From: CAMLDH01 sp966250375 | GTDB lineage: Bacteria > Pseudomonadota > Gammaproteobacteria > Burkholderiales > Burkholderiaceae_D | NCBI GenBank assembly: GCA_966250375.1 | Contig: CBINHE010000065.1 | Coordinates: forward strand, 1-22,158 | Length of the DNA: 22,158 bases | Reading direction: 5' to 3' | Shown here: positions 1 to 7,936 of the stretch, in pieces | Layout: every line of letters starts with the position of its first letter | How positions within the stretch are numbered: position 1 is the first letter of the stretch | Made by a program: the position numbers and the translations under genes | The notes under the pieces: model-generated | The model's input: the letters and a program-made list of their open reading frames with translations, nothing else | What the model was told of the DNA's origin: nothing | The model's database searches: none

Positions 1-13
1 TCGCAAGAGCACC

Positions 14-30
14 GGTGCGCGGGGCGCACC
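14..30. repeat. Short GC-rich inverted repeat at left edge
   Basis: Seven-base arms GGTGCGC and GCGCACC flank a GGG centre, followed by CCTACC. The pattern resembles the GGTGCGC...GCGCACCCTACC repeats common between genes in proteobacterial genomes. It could also be a hairpin. The rest of the 1-312 gap holds only the direct repeat at 99-148; I see no gene or RNA in it. Confidence 0.5.
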
Positions 31-98
31 CTACCTTACATCGGAGCGCAAACCGATCTAGTCGTGGGCGGGCTCATGGATTCTCGCCTGCGGGCTAA

Positions 99-148
99 TC
101 TAATAGTCGGTCAAGTTAAATTAGCGGGAAAGAAATCGATGGATTTTT
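99..148 (+). repeat. Dispersed direct repeat, copy A
   Basis: This stretch, running from TCTAATAGTCGGTCAAGTT to AAGAAATCGATGGATTTTT, closely matches 21159-21207 in the same orientation, with a few substitutions and short indels. The block AAGAAATCGATGGATTTTT is identical in both. A shorter relative of its first 20 bases is at 15938-15958. No coding sequence is associated with it. It may be the end of a non-autonomous mobile element, but no transposase is visible. Confidence 0.7.
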
Positions 149-312
149 TCGCAAAGTATTGCAAACTTGTGTGCCTAGGTTAGCCTGCCTGCGGGAGAGG
201 GGAGCAAAGCATGGCGCTTGCGGAGAATTACAGTTAAGGAAAGGTGCCAAAAACACAGGAAGATTTTTCCAATACCTGAAAAATTTACAAGCACTAAACA
301 TCCGTCGAACAG

Positions 313-1035
313 TCAAACATGCCGCGGTCCATGATGCCCGGCATTTCCTTTCCCCGATTTCCCGGCGCGATCACCAGCGGAAAATTGCGCCTCCGTCAAA
401 AGTTGTGTTACTTCCGCATCCGTAATTTGCCCAAATTCTTCGTACCACAAGCCAACCGCATAAAATGGCTCTGGCGTACGCAAGCAAATGACCTCGTCCG
501 CTTCCTGCACCAATTCATCGTAGCTTGCGCGCGCTGCAACCGGTATCGCGACGATCACTTTGGCCGGATTTTCCCTTCGTATCGCCCTGACTGCCGCCAG
601 CATGGTGGCGCCCGTTGCTACGCCGTCATCAATCAGGATCGCGATTTTTCCGTGCAATGGCAGTGCCGGCCGGCCAGCACGATACAGCTTTTCACGACGC
701 TCTGTTTCATGCAGTTCACGCTTGGCAATCGCTTCGATCACGTCAGTCGGTATATCGAAGATTTCGACGATCTCCGCTTTCACCACGCATAGCCCGCCGC
801 TCGCAATGGCACCCATCGCCAATTCTTCCCGCCCCGGTACGCCAAGCTTGCGCACCTGCATGATGTCGAGCGGTACTTCCAGCTTTTTTGCCACGACAAA
901 TCCGACTGGCACACCTCCGCGCGGCAATGCCAGTACCACGACGTCATCCCGATGCTTGTAGGCGACGAGATGTTTGGCCAATAGTTCGCCGGCCTGCTGC
1001 CTGTTTTTGAATCGCTTTTCGTTTACCGTATTCAT
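313..1035 (-). CDS. Phosphoribosyltransferase (PRTase-fold, stress-associated type)
   Basis: The 240-residue protein carries the PRPP-binding signature DDGVATGAT at residues 136-144, inside the hydrophobic strand and loop typical of type I phosphoribosyltransferases. An N-terminal VLALPRGGVPVG segment (about residues 35-45) is characteristic of the subgroup annotated simply as 'phosphoribosyltransferase' and often found with stress or dienelactone-hydrolase genes. The natural base or substrate of that subgroup is not established. The gene starts 21 bases after the Rieske oxidoreductase stop, so the two are probably cotranscribed. The Shine-Dalgarno before the ATG is weak. The fold is certain; the cellular role cannot be assigned from sequence. 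Confidence 0.88.
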   Translation of the reverse strand: MNTVNEKRFKNRQQAGELLAKHLVAYKHRDDVVVLALPRGGVPVGFVVAKKLEVPLDIMQVRKLGVPGREELAMGAIASGGLCVVKAEIVEIFDIPTDVIEAIAKRELHETERREKLYRAGRPALPLHGKIAILIDDGVATGATMLAAVRAIRRENPAKVIVAIPVAARASYDELVQEADEVICLRTPEPFYAVGLWYEEFGQITDAEVTQLLTEAQFSAGDRAGKSGKGNAGHHGPRHV

Positions 1036-1056
1036 GGTTTCGTCACCGTGTTCGGT

Positions 1057-2643
1057 TCAGAGGGACGGCGCTACGCCGGCATCGTTCTTCGTCATCGAAT
1101 CCATCGTATCGTGACGCTGCAAGGGCAGCAATGCGGGTCCCTCGATGACTTCGCCGTTGTAATTGAATCGGCTGCCATGACAGGGGCAGTCCCAACTGCG
1201 TTCCGCCCGATTCCAGTGAACAATGCATTTCAGATGCGTGCATACCGATGACAGGATATGCAAGTGATCGGCATCGTCGCGGTACACGGCAAGCTTGGCG
1301 CCTTCGATATCGACCAGGGCGCCCTCGCCTCGTTTGACGTGCGAAAAACTTTTCAACGCAACGCTCGTGGTGTAATCCTTGATGTAATGGCTGGCCACAT
1401 TCAAATTCTCTTTCAGGAAATTGACTGCCGATTTCATCGGTGTGAAGCGCCGCGGCGAATAGAGTTCGGCAAACGGATTGCCGGTGCCGCAAATTTCGTC
1501 TGCAATGACCTTGCCGGCCACCGTGCCGTAGATAAGGCCATCCGTTGCAAATCCGGTCGCAATATACACCCGTGACGATCCTGCACTGCTGCCGATGTAG
1601 GGCAGGCCGTCCGCCGCTCGATAATGCTGTCCCGACCACTGGTAATCGATCGACTGCACGGCGAAGCGTGCTCGCAGCAATTCGCTCAAGACCCGGTAGG
1701 CAGCCTCGGGATCGTTTTTTTGTCCCGTCTTGTGCCGCTCGCCTATCATCATCACATACGATTTTCCATCCAGCGTGACCGCGCGCGTCGACGTGGCGTC
1801 AGGGCCGGTACTCCAGAAAATTCCGCCCGGCAGTTGCGGCGTATTCTGCAGCGCGGCCACCGCATACTCGCGATAAGGTCCGAGCTCGGTTTGCACCACA
1901 TTGAAACCCTTGGGCGTATGCGTGGCCAGAATGATATGGTCGGCTTGCACCTTATGCGCGGCAGTATTGACGATATTGTTTTCCACATCGATGCTCAGCA
2001 CTGCCGATTCTTCATGTATCTGGCATTGCGGCGAATGAATCGCCGCCGCCAGTTGCTGTACATACTTGAGAGGATGGAATTGCGCCTGGTTTCGCACCAC
2101 CATGGCCTTTTTGATGATGCCGGGCAAAGGCAGATCGTTCGTCAGCCGCGCATCGAGTCCGGCGCGACTCGCCGCTTGGCATTCGGCTTCGATGTCATAG
2201 CTTTCGCTAAGTGAATCCGAAGTGGTGTACAAGGCCAGCGGCTGCCGCGAAAAATTGCAATCGAGATGAAATGCCCCGACATTTTGTTCGATCGTATTAA
2301 TGGCACGAACGCGCGATTGCACAATCGCGGAAACTTTGTCGTCACCCCATTTTTTGGCCAGCTTGTACAAGTATTCATCGACTATGGCATACAGGTTGCC
2401 GGTAGAGTGCCCCGTCGTACCCGCTCCAACGCGCCGCGCCTCCAGTACCACCACGCTGCGCCCCGCGCCGGCAAGGTGCGCGGCAGCAGTAATGCCCGTA
2501 ATACCAGCGCCAATGATCACGACATCCACACTTAAATCGGCATTCAGGGTCGGAAATGTCTGCAGCGTCGGTGCCGCATCCCAAAGCGACGGACGTGACA
2601 ATCCGTCTGCTTCATGATCCTGCCTGTCACTGGTGATAGTCAT
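1057..2643 (-). CDS. FAD-dependent oxidoreductase with C-terminal Rieske [2Fe-2S] domain
   Basis: The 528-residue protein has an N-terminal dinucleotide-binding motif GAGITG at residues 45-50, preceded by the VDVVIIG strand of the DAO (D-amino-acid oxidase/glycine oxidase-like) family. The C-terminal domain has the Rieske ligands as CTH (C468, H470) and CPCH (C486, H489). This DAO-Rieske arrangement is known in proteins such as Bacillus YhfW. The cluster probably passes electrons from or to the flavin, but the substrate is unknown. There is no signal peptide, so the protein is likely cytoplasmic. It lies upstream of and close to the phosphoribosyltransferase gene, suggesting a two-gene operon. 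All four cluster ligands are intact. Confidence 0.93.
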   Translation of the reverse strand: MTITSDRQDHEADGLSRPSLWDAAPTLQTFPTLNADLSVDVVIIGAGITGITAAAHLAGAGRSVVVLEARRVGAGTTGHSTGNLYAIVDEYLYKLAKKWGDDKVSAIVQSRVRAINTIEQNVGAFHLDCNFSRQPLALYTTSDSLSESYDIEAECQAASRAGLDARLTNDLPLPGIIKKAMVVRNQAQFHPLKYVQQLAAAIHSPQCQIHEESAVLSIDVENNIVNTAAHKVQADHIILATHTPKGFNVVQTELGPYREYAVAALQNTPQLPGGIFWSTGPDATSTRAVTLDGKSYVMMIGERHKTGQKNDPEAAYRVLSELLRARFAVQSIDYQWSGQHYRAADGLPYIGSSAGSSRVYIATGFATDGLIYGTVAGKVIADEICGTGNPFAELYSPRRFTPMKSAVNFLKENLNVASHYIKDYTTSVALKSFSHVKRGEGALVDIEGAKLAVYRDDADHLHILSSVCTHLKCIVHWNRAERSWDCPCHGSRFNYNGEVIEGPALLPLQRHDTMDSMTKNDAGVAPSL

Positions 2644-2724
2644 AAAAACCGTTTCAATCTTTTGACGTAACGCTTGCCGTCATGACCAGATTCGCACTTG
2701 CTTCCTGTGCAGCCCTATCCGGCA

Positions 2725-2991
2725 TCAGATTCTCATAGTCGGGTGACATTGCTTGGCAGGACATTGATCCGAAGAAGGCGGGGCCGTCTTGAGCGAATAG
2801 GAATAGATGGCTATCTTTACGCCATCCGAAATTTTCAGCATCGCTCTAGTCTTTGGAACAGGCGTCTCAGGCGGCGATGGTGTCTCCGACCGCTTGCATG
2901 CAAACAAGGAAAACACGCACAAAATGAATAACGACAAAGTCCGATTGAAAATCGCTGCACCACGCGATAACCGATCTTTAGAGTACGCCAT
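2725..2991 (-). CDS. Small putative lipoprotein
   Basis: The 88-residue ORF has a hydrophobic stretch (about residues 18-31) ending in LFAC with Cys32, which resembles a lipobox, followed by a proline/serine/threonine-rich linker. The start is supported by a strong purine-rich Shine-Dalgarno, AGGAGAAGGAG, six bases before the ATG. I recognise no family in the C-terminal half. It lies between the decarboxylase gene (113 bases upstream) and the Rieske oxidoreductase gene (about 80 bases downstream), all on the same strand. The N-terminal region before the hydrophobic stretch is longer than usual for a lipoprotein signal, so it could instead be a membrane-anchored peptide. Confidence 0.55.
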   Translation of the reverse strand: MAYSKDRLSRGAAIFNRTLSLFILCVFSLFACKRSETPSPPETPVPKTRAMLKISDGVKIAIYSYSLKTAPPSSDQCPAKQCHPTMRI

Positions 2992-3103
2992 GGTGGTCTC
3001 CTTCTCCTATTGAGTTATCGTACGGAAGATTCCTGCTTCGAAATCAACTTCCCAAAACCCATATTGGCGTGCATGCAAAATGCCTCTTTCAAAGTCATGC
3101 AAG

Positions 3104-4087
3104 CTATATGCCTGGCGCGGATTTCGGATGTAGATGGGTCTGTGCCGACCGCCTGAAATAATCGATCGTGCGCGCCAATCCTTTCTCGATGTCGATTTTC
3201 GGATACCAACCAAGACGGCTTTTCGCCAGCGCGATATCGGGACAACGTCGCACCGGATCGTCGCTAGGCAGCGGATGAAACACGACGGTCGAGCGCGATT
3301 GCGTCATTGCAATGATCGTATCGGCCAGTTCGCGTATCGTGCATTGCGCAGGGTTACCCAAATTGACCGGCCCGGCAAAATCGTCGGCGCTGCGCATCAA
3401 GCGATCGAAGCCGTCGATCAGGTCGTCGACATAGCAAAACGAACGCGTCTGTTGGCCGTCGCCATGGATTGACAGCGGTTGATGCTGCAGCGCCTGCACG
3501 ATGAAATTGGACACCACGCGTCCATCGTTCGGATGCATGCGCGGCCCATAGGTATTGAAGATGCGCGCGATTTTCACGGTCAGCTTGTGCTGACGCCGAT
3601 AATCCATGAACAGGGTTTCCGCGCAGCGCTTTCCTTCGTCATAGCAGGAGCGCAAGCCGATCGGGTTGACATGCCCCCAGTAATCTTCGATTTGAGGATG
3701 GCGGAGCGGATCGCCATAGACTTCACTGGTGGATGCCTGCAGGATTCTGGCTTTCAGCCGCTTGGCCAGTCCCAGCATGTTGATCGCGCCATGCACGCTG
3801 GTCTTGGTGGTTTGCACCGGATCGTTCTGATAATGCACCGGCGACGCCGGGCAGGCGAGATTGTAGATTTCATCGACCTCGACATACAGCGGAAACGTGA
3901 CATCGTGGCGCAACAATTCAAAGTTGGGATACTGCAGCAAATGGACAATATTGCGTTTGCTGCCCGTGTAGAAATTGTCGACGCATAGCACGTCATGGCC
4001 TTGCGCCAACAGAAATTCGCACAGATGCGAACCGAGAAAGCCGGCGCCGCCAGTGACCAGAACGCGCTTGCAATGCGTTTCTTTCAT
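3104..4087 (-). CDS. uxs: UDP-glucuronate decarboxylase (UDP-xylose synthase type)
   Basis: This 327-residue extended SDR protein should convert UDP-glucuronate to UDP-xylose with NAD+ as cofactor. The nucleotide-binding loop GGAGFLG is at residues 13-19 and the catalytic YxxxK is Y149/K153 in CYDEGK. The segments NLACPASPVHYQ, ASTSEVYGDP, RIFNTYGPRM and TRSFCYVDDLIDG are diagnostic of the UXS branch rather than of generic epimerases. An upstream in-frame ATG at 4252 exists, but homology starts at the ATG at 4087. That ATG overlaps the stop of the glycosyltransferase gene in an ATGA, indicating translational coupling. As last gene of the carbamoyltransferase operon it probably supplies the pentose donor for a surface glycan. 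Confidence 0.93.
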   Translation of the reverse strand: MKETHCKRVLVTGGAGFLGSHLCEFLLAQGHDVLCVDNFYTGSKRNIVHLLQYPNFELLRHDVTFPLYVEVDEIYNLACPASPVHYQNDPVQTTKTSVHGAINMLGLAKRLKARILQASTSEVYGDPLRHPQIEDYWGHVNPIGLRSCYDEGKRCAETLFMDYRRQHKLTVKIARIFNTYGPRMHPNDGRVVSNFIVQALQHQPLSIHGDGQQTRSFCYVDDLIDGFDRLMRSADDFAGPVNLGNPAQCTIRELADTIIAMTQSRSTVVFHPLPSDDPVRRCPDIALAKSRLGWYPKIDIEKGLARTIDYFRRSAQTHLHPKSAPGI

Positions 4088-5196
4088 GGCGCGCGCCTGG
4101 CAGTACCGGCCGCTGCCATTGTCTTGGCGGGAACCAGGCCGCCTTCGGCCCGGGTATTTTCCAGCAGCACTTCCTGCGCGTGGCGCACGACCGTCTCGAC
4201 GCTGACGCCCAATGCGCAAGGATGCCCGATCGGACAGTCGACATGCATGCAAGGCCGACAGAAGATATCGTGAAACACCATGCGGTGGCGGCGATGATCA
4301 AGCGGTGCCCAGCGCTGCGGATCGGCGCCGCAGCAAATCACCACACTGGGCGTCGCAAGCGCTGCTGCCACGTGGGATGCGCCGGTATCGTTGCACACCA
4401 CGATGCGCGCGCCGGCAATGAGCGCCGCAAACGCACCGAGCCCGGTTTTTCCGGCAAGATCAATTGCCGGCGCGCGCATCGCGGTTTTCACTGCCTGCGT
4501 CAATGGCGCTTCCTGCGCGGTGCCGGTCAATACGATTTGCAAGCCGGCCTGCGCCAGCGCGTCGGCCACTTCGGCAAAGCGTTGCGGCGGCCAGCGTCGG
4601 CTCGGCAAGCGTGCGCCGGGATGGATGCATGCCATCATTCCAGGCGCGGGCAGGATGTCATCCAGGCGCTGCAATTCAGCGTAATCCGCATCGGTCAATG
4701 GAAATTCAAGCGCCTCCCCTTGCGCTTCAAAGCCGAGAAACTGCATCAGGCGCAGCGCGCGCAACACTTCATGTTCTTGCTCCACCCACGGCAAAAAGCG
4801 CGCGGCATCCGGGCAATCGTGGCCAGGCATATAAAAACCCGCCACATGCTTGGCGCCCAGTCCCATGACCAATTGATTGGTAAGGATGCCACTGCCATGC
4901 AACTGGATCGCAAGATCGAAACGCTGCTCTCGCGCCGCAGCCATGAAGGCCGGCAACGCATCGTCTGTCGCCGCTTGTTCCGGCATTCCCTGCACGCCGG
5001 GCAACACCATGTGATTGTCCAGATAGGCGTCAAAACGTTGCACAAAAGCCGAGGCCCACGGCAGCCCGATCAAGGTGATATGCGCATCTGGTGCCGCCAC
5101 CCGCAAAGCGCGCAATGCAGGCACCACGCACAACAGGTCGCCCAATTGCAACGCCCGCAGTATCGCAATCCGACGTGGCGCGGTGCGGCGCCTCAT
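4084..5196 (-). CDS. Glycosyltransferase family 9 (heptosyltransferase-like)
   Basis: The 370-residue protein begins with IAILRALQLGDLLCVVPAL, the ADP-heptose:LPS heptosyltransferase-type N-terminus. The C-terminal half has HPGARLPSRRWP and NDTGASHVAAAL, typical GT9 donor-binding motifs. A Cys-rich segment near the C-terminus (CRPCMHVDCPIGHPC) is a common GT9 feature. I chose the ATG at 5196, which overlaps the carbamoyltransferase stop as ATGA, over the upstream in-frame ATG at 5253, whose extension reads into the preceding gene. The protein should add a sugar, perhaps heptose, to an LPS-core-like or other surface glycan. The actual donor and acceptor are not deducible. Confidence 0.92.
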   Translation of the reverse strand: MRRRTAPRRIAILRALQLGDLLCVVPALRALRVAAPDAHITLIGLPWASAFVQRFDAYLDNHMVLPGVQGMPEQAATDDALPAFMAAAREQRFDLAIQLHGSGILTNQLVMGLGAKHVAGFYMPGHDCPDAARFLPWVEQEHEVLRALRLMQFLGFEAQGEALEFPLTDADYAELQRLDDILPAPGMMACIHPGARLPSRRWPPQRFAEVADALAQAGLQIVLTGTAQEAPLTQAVKTAMRAPAIDLAGKTGLGAFAALIAGARIVVCNDTGASHVAAALATPSVVICCGADPQRWAPLDHRRHRMVFHDIFCRPCMHVDCPIGHPCALGVSVETVVRHAQEVLLENTRAEGGLVPAKTMAAAGTARRAP

Positions 5197-6920
5197 ACCG
5201 GTTTTTCGAGCAGAAAGCTGCCGATCGCGAGTGCATCGAGCGGCGTCGTGCAAAACGATTCAAGCGCATCACGCGGCGTACATACGATCGGTTCACCGCG
5301 CGTATTGAAGGACGTGTTGATCAGGACCGGCACCCCGGTCCGTTGACCAAAGGCGCGCACCACTTCGTAGTACAACGGATGTTGCGCCCGATTGATGGTT
5401 TGCACGCGCGCCGTGTCGTCGATATGGCGCACTGCTGGAATGCGCTCCCGCTTATCGGGCGCCACGTTGAAAACGAATGTCATGAATGACGCGACGCCCA
5501 CATTTTCAAACCAGTTGGCGGCCTCTTCTTCCAGCACCACCGGCGCCACAGGCCGAAAATCTTCCCTATCCTTGATCTGGTTCAGATGGTTTTGCATGGC
5601 CGCATCGATCGGTGACGCCAGAATCGAGCGCGCGCCCAGCGCACGCGGCCCAAACTCCATGCGTCCCTGAAACCAGCCGAGCACCTTGTTTTGCGCCAGC
5701 AAATCGGCACTGGCTTCGGCGATATTCGCCACACGCCGGTACTGCAATTTGGATTGCCGCAAAATGGCTTCAATTTCGTCGTCCTGAAAAGCCGGCCCCA
5801 GGAATGCATGTTCCATATGCCAGACGCGTTCGCGCCTCGTACGCTGCTGCCGATCGATCCACAGCGCCGCGCCCAAGGCGGTTCCGGCATCGCCGGCCGC
5901 CGGTTGCACCCATACATCAGAGAATTGGCTTTGGTTGCGCAGCATCGCATTCATCACGCAGTTCAATGCGACACCGCCGGCCATGCACAGCTTGTCGGCA
6001 CCGGTTTCGCGATGCAGCCAGCCGGCCATTTTCAATACGGTGTCTTCCAGAACCCATTGCAGCGAGCGTGCAATGTCCATGTGATGTTCAGTCAGCGCAG
6101 TGCCGCGTTCGCGCGCGGGACCAAACAGTTTTTTCCAGTCCACGCGCATGATTTCGTATTCGCCATGCTGCCGGTATTGCACGATATCGCGGAAAATCGG
6201 CGCATAGCGCGGGGTGCCGAACGACGCCAGCGCCATGACCTTGTATTCGTCCGACGAATGCAGAAAGCCGAGATAGCGAGTTACGTCCTCATACAACAAG
6301 CCGAGCGAATGCGGCAAATTGATTTGCTTCAGGCGCCGGTATTGCCCATCTTCATACAGGCCGTAGCTGGTCGTGGCCGATTCGCCGCGGCCATCCATTG
6401 TCAGCACGGCGGCGTTGTCAAATGGTGAAGCCAGAAACGCGCTGGCTTCATGCGCCAGGTGATGCTCGACAAAATGCCATTGGTAAGGCGGGTCGGGCGT
6501 GTCGTGAGAGACAACGCGGAACCTGGCTTGCAAGTGATGCGGCGCACCGCCGGCAAGCTGGCGCGGCGCATTGACGAGATACGACAGAAACAGCGGCTGC
6601 CATGGCGATCTCCACTCGCTCACATGACGCGATGGTTCCAGCGGCAATTGAATGGTAGCGTCGTCGTTATGGACACCCAGCAGCAAATCGGGGTCATACG
6701 AATACGCTACATGATGCACATCGGCCAGACGGATGCCTGCTTCCTGTAGACAATAATCGATTGCATGAAATGGCAATTGCCACGTCGCAAATGGCACTGG
6801 CCGTTTGCCATGCTTGATACGTGTAAAGCGTTCCTCTTCTGCCGCGGCAATCACCATTCCATCTTGGACCAGACACGCGGAACAATCGTGATAGGCGGCA
6901 TTGATACCTAAGGTGATCAT
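5193..6920 (-). CDS. Carbamoyltransferase (NodU/CmcH family)
   Basis: The 575-residue protein covers both domains of the family. The N-terminal ASKHA-type domain starts MITLGINAAYHDCSACLV and contains FVEHHLAHEASAF and the loop DGRGESATTSYG. The C-terminal YrdC-like domain contains GRMEFGPRALGARSILASP, FRPVAPVV and LINTSFNTRGEPIVCTP. Family members transfer a carbamoyl group from carbamoyl phosphate, through a carbamoyladenylate, to a hydroxyl on a sugar (Nod factor) or antibiotic. As first gene of the operon with GT9 and UXS genes, its acceptor here is most likely a sugar of a surface glycan. An AAGGG element about eight bases before the ATG is a plausible ribosome-binding site. Length is normal and no key motif is missing. 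Confidence 0.94.
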   Translation of the reverse strand: MITLGINAAYHDCSACLVQDGMVIAAAEEERFTRIKHGKRPVPFATWQLPFHAIDYCLQEAGIRLADVHHVAYSYDPDLLLGVHNDDATIQLPLEPSRHVSEWRSPWQPLFLSYLVNAPRQLAGGAPHHLQARFRVVSHDTPDPPYQWHFVEHHLAHEASAFLASPFDNAAVLTMDGRGESATTSYGLYEDGQYRRLKQINLPHSLGLLYEDVTRYLGFLHSSDEYKVMALASFGTPRYAPIFRDIVQYRQHGEYEIMRVDWKKLFGPARERGTALTEHHMDIARSLQWVLEDTVLKMAGWLHRETGADKLCMAGGVALNCVMNAMLRNQSQFSDVWVQPAAGDAGTALGAALWIDRQQRTRRERVWHMEHAFLGPAFQDDEIEAILRQSKLQYRRVANIAEASADLLAQNKVLGWFQGRMEFGPRALGARSILASPIDAAMQNHLNQIKDREDFRPVAPVVLEEEAANWFENVGVASFMTFVFNVAPDKRERIPAVRHIDDTARVQTINRAQHPLYYEVVRAFGQRTGVPVLINTSFNTRGEPIVCTPRDALESFCTTPLDALAIGSFLLEKPV

Positions 6921-6969
6921 GAAATCCCTTCTGCTCAGTACTCACCCATAAAATATTGTGAAAGAACAG

Positions 6970-7082
6970 CTCCTTCCCCTTCAAGGGCGCCCGGCGTAGG
7001 GGGAAGGTTGTGATGGGGATGAGTTACAAGCCACGACATTAAACCCATCCCCACCCTAGCCCTCCCCTTGAAGGGGAGGGAA
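6970..7082. repeat. Paired inverted GC-rich intergenic repeat
   Basis: Two inverted copies of one unit lie between the divergent carbamoyltransferase and lipoprotein genes. The right copy contains a perfect palindrome with 10-base arms, CCCTCCCCTT and AAGGGGAGGG (7060-7080). The left copy has CCTTCCCC (6972-6979) pairing with GGGGAAGG (7000-7007). The inner parts GATGGGGATG and CCCATCCCC are also complementary. A half-unit relative is at 16724-16750. It looks like a REP/BIME-type dispersed repeat and could terminate transcription in both directions. In the rest of the 6921-7437 gap I see only the sigma-54-like site at 7370-7385. Confidence 0.7.
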
Positions 7083-7369
7083 TCCACAATAAATAATTAT
7101 GAGTGCCTATTTAATTCATGGCGGGCGGTTCGCTTGCGCCATTGTGTTGAACGACTTCATCGCTTCCCCGTCATGCAATTGACATACCTGCACCTGCGAT
7201 ACAGACGAACAGACAAACAGGATTGAGCCGATGTCCGGTGCCATGCACCGGTAAGCGAATAGGTAAGAACTACAGATCGGTGTAAAAAAGGCGAGGTCAC
7301 ACTGTATCTGCAATGTATCTGGATATCTTGCAACGGCAATCTGCCCGCTCGTTATCTTTTCTAAATATT

Positions 7370-7385
7370 TGGCACAGTTGCTGCT
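7370..7385 (+). promoter_or_regulatory. Sigma-54-like -24/-12 promoter element
   Basis: The sequence TGGCACAGTTGCTGCT matches the sigma-54 consensus TGGCAC-N5-TTGCW at every conserved position except one (C for the first T of TTGC). The GG and GC dinucleotides have the required 10-base spacing. Transcription would start near 7396, leaving a leader of about 40 bases before the ATG at 7438 of the lipoprotein-ctaD-mscS operon. No enhancer-binding-protein gene is in the window. The match was found by eye. Confidence 0.5.
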
Positions 7386-7437
7386 TGAGGAAAGACGCCG
7401 CCAATCAAGGTTGCGAGAATGTCAGGAGATTCAAGAA

Positions 7438-7923
7438 ATGACAATCTGGATCAAGAAACGGTCTATCGCTTTTGCAGGGTCGGTTCTGCTATCACTAGGC
7501 GCGTGCGGAACAACAGGAAATTATTCCGGCATGCCGGTATCGACTTCATCTTCTGTTCCGTCTGGCACCAATGTGGCATCCGGTCGCGGTGTGGTCCAGG
7601 CAATTGACATGGTGCCGCGTGAGGAAGCTGGCATTGGCGGCATTGGTGTCGGCGCACTTGCCGGTGCCGCAGTCGGTGGAATATTGGGCAATCAGGTTGG
7701 GAAAGGCCGCGGCAATACCGCAGCGACCGTTGCTGGCGCTGCAGGCGGTGCGCTGATCGGACATGAAATACAAAAGAATGCGCAGCAACGCAATCCGGTA
7801 TATCGGGTTTCGGTACGAATGGACGATGGAACAATGCAAACGGTCATCGTGGAAACCCAACCCAATGTGCGCGTTGGAGACCGGATACAAATTGCGAATG
7901 GCATGATTGTTCAAGCGTACTGA
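7438..7923 (+). CDS. Glycine-zipper 2TM lipoprotein (17-kDa antigen/SlyB-like)
   Basis: The 161-residue outer-membrane-type lipoprotein has a signal sequence ending in the lipobox LGAC (Cys23). A glycine-zipper region, IGVGALAGAAVGGILGN followed by VAGAAGGALIGHE, matches the Rickettsia 17-kDa surface antigen/SlyB domain. The C-terminal part, with YRVSVRMDDG and RVGDRIQI, is the usual beta-rich ending. I chose the ATG at 7438 over the upstream in-frame ATG at 7369 because it has AGGAG nine bases upstream and the lipoprotein signal begins there. Such proteins stabilise the envelope and often belong to stress regulons. The gene ends 13 bases before ctaD, in what looks like a three-gene operon. 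Confidence 0.88.
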   Translation: MTIWIKKRSIAFAGSVLLSLGACGTTGNYSGMPVSTSSSVPSGTNVASGRGVVQAIDMVPREEAGIGGIGVGALAGAAVGGILGNQVGKGRGNTAATVAGAAGGALIGHEIQKNAQQRNPVYRVSVRMDDGTMQTVIVETQPNVRVGDRIQIANGMIVQAY

Positions 7924-7936
7924 ATAGAAAACAAGC

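Noticed and set aside
4088..4252. Upstream in-frame extension of the UDP-glucuronate decarboxylase
   Set aside because: The extra 55 codons lie inside the GT9 gene, are Arg/Gly-rich, and precede the natural Rossmann-fold start that forms an ATGA overlap.
4180..5346. A 388-codon plus-strand open frame opposite the GT9 gene
   Set aside because: Arg/His/Gln-rich translation without motifs, fully antisense to a convincing GT9 gene.
5691..6428. A 245-codon plus-strand frame opposite the carbamoyltransferase
   Set aside because: No domain features and antisense to an intact carbamoyltransferase.
7179..7203. TTGACA with a nearby GATACA as a sigma-70 promoter for the lipoprotein operon
   Set aside because: The spacing between the hexamers is only about 13 bases, and the start would be more than 200 bases upstream; the sigma-54-like site fits better.
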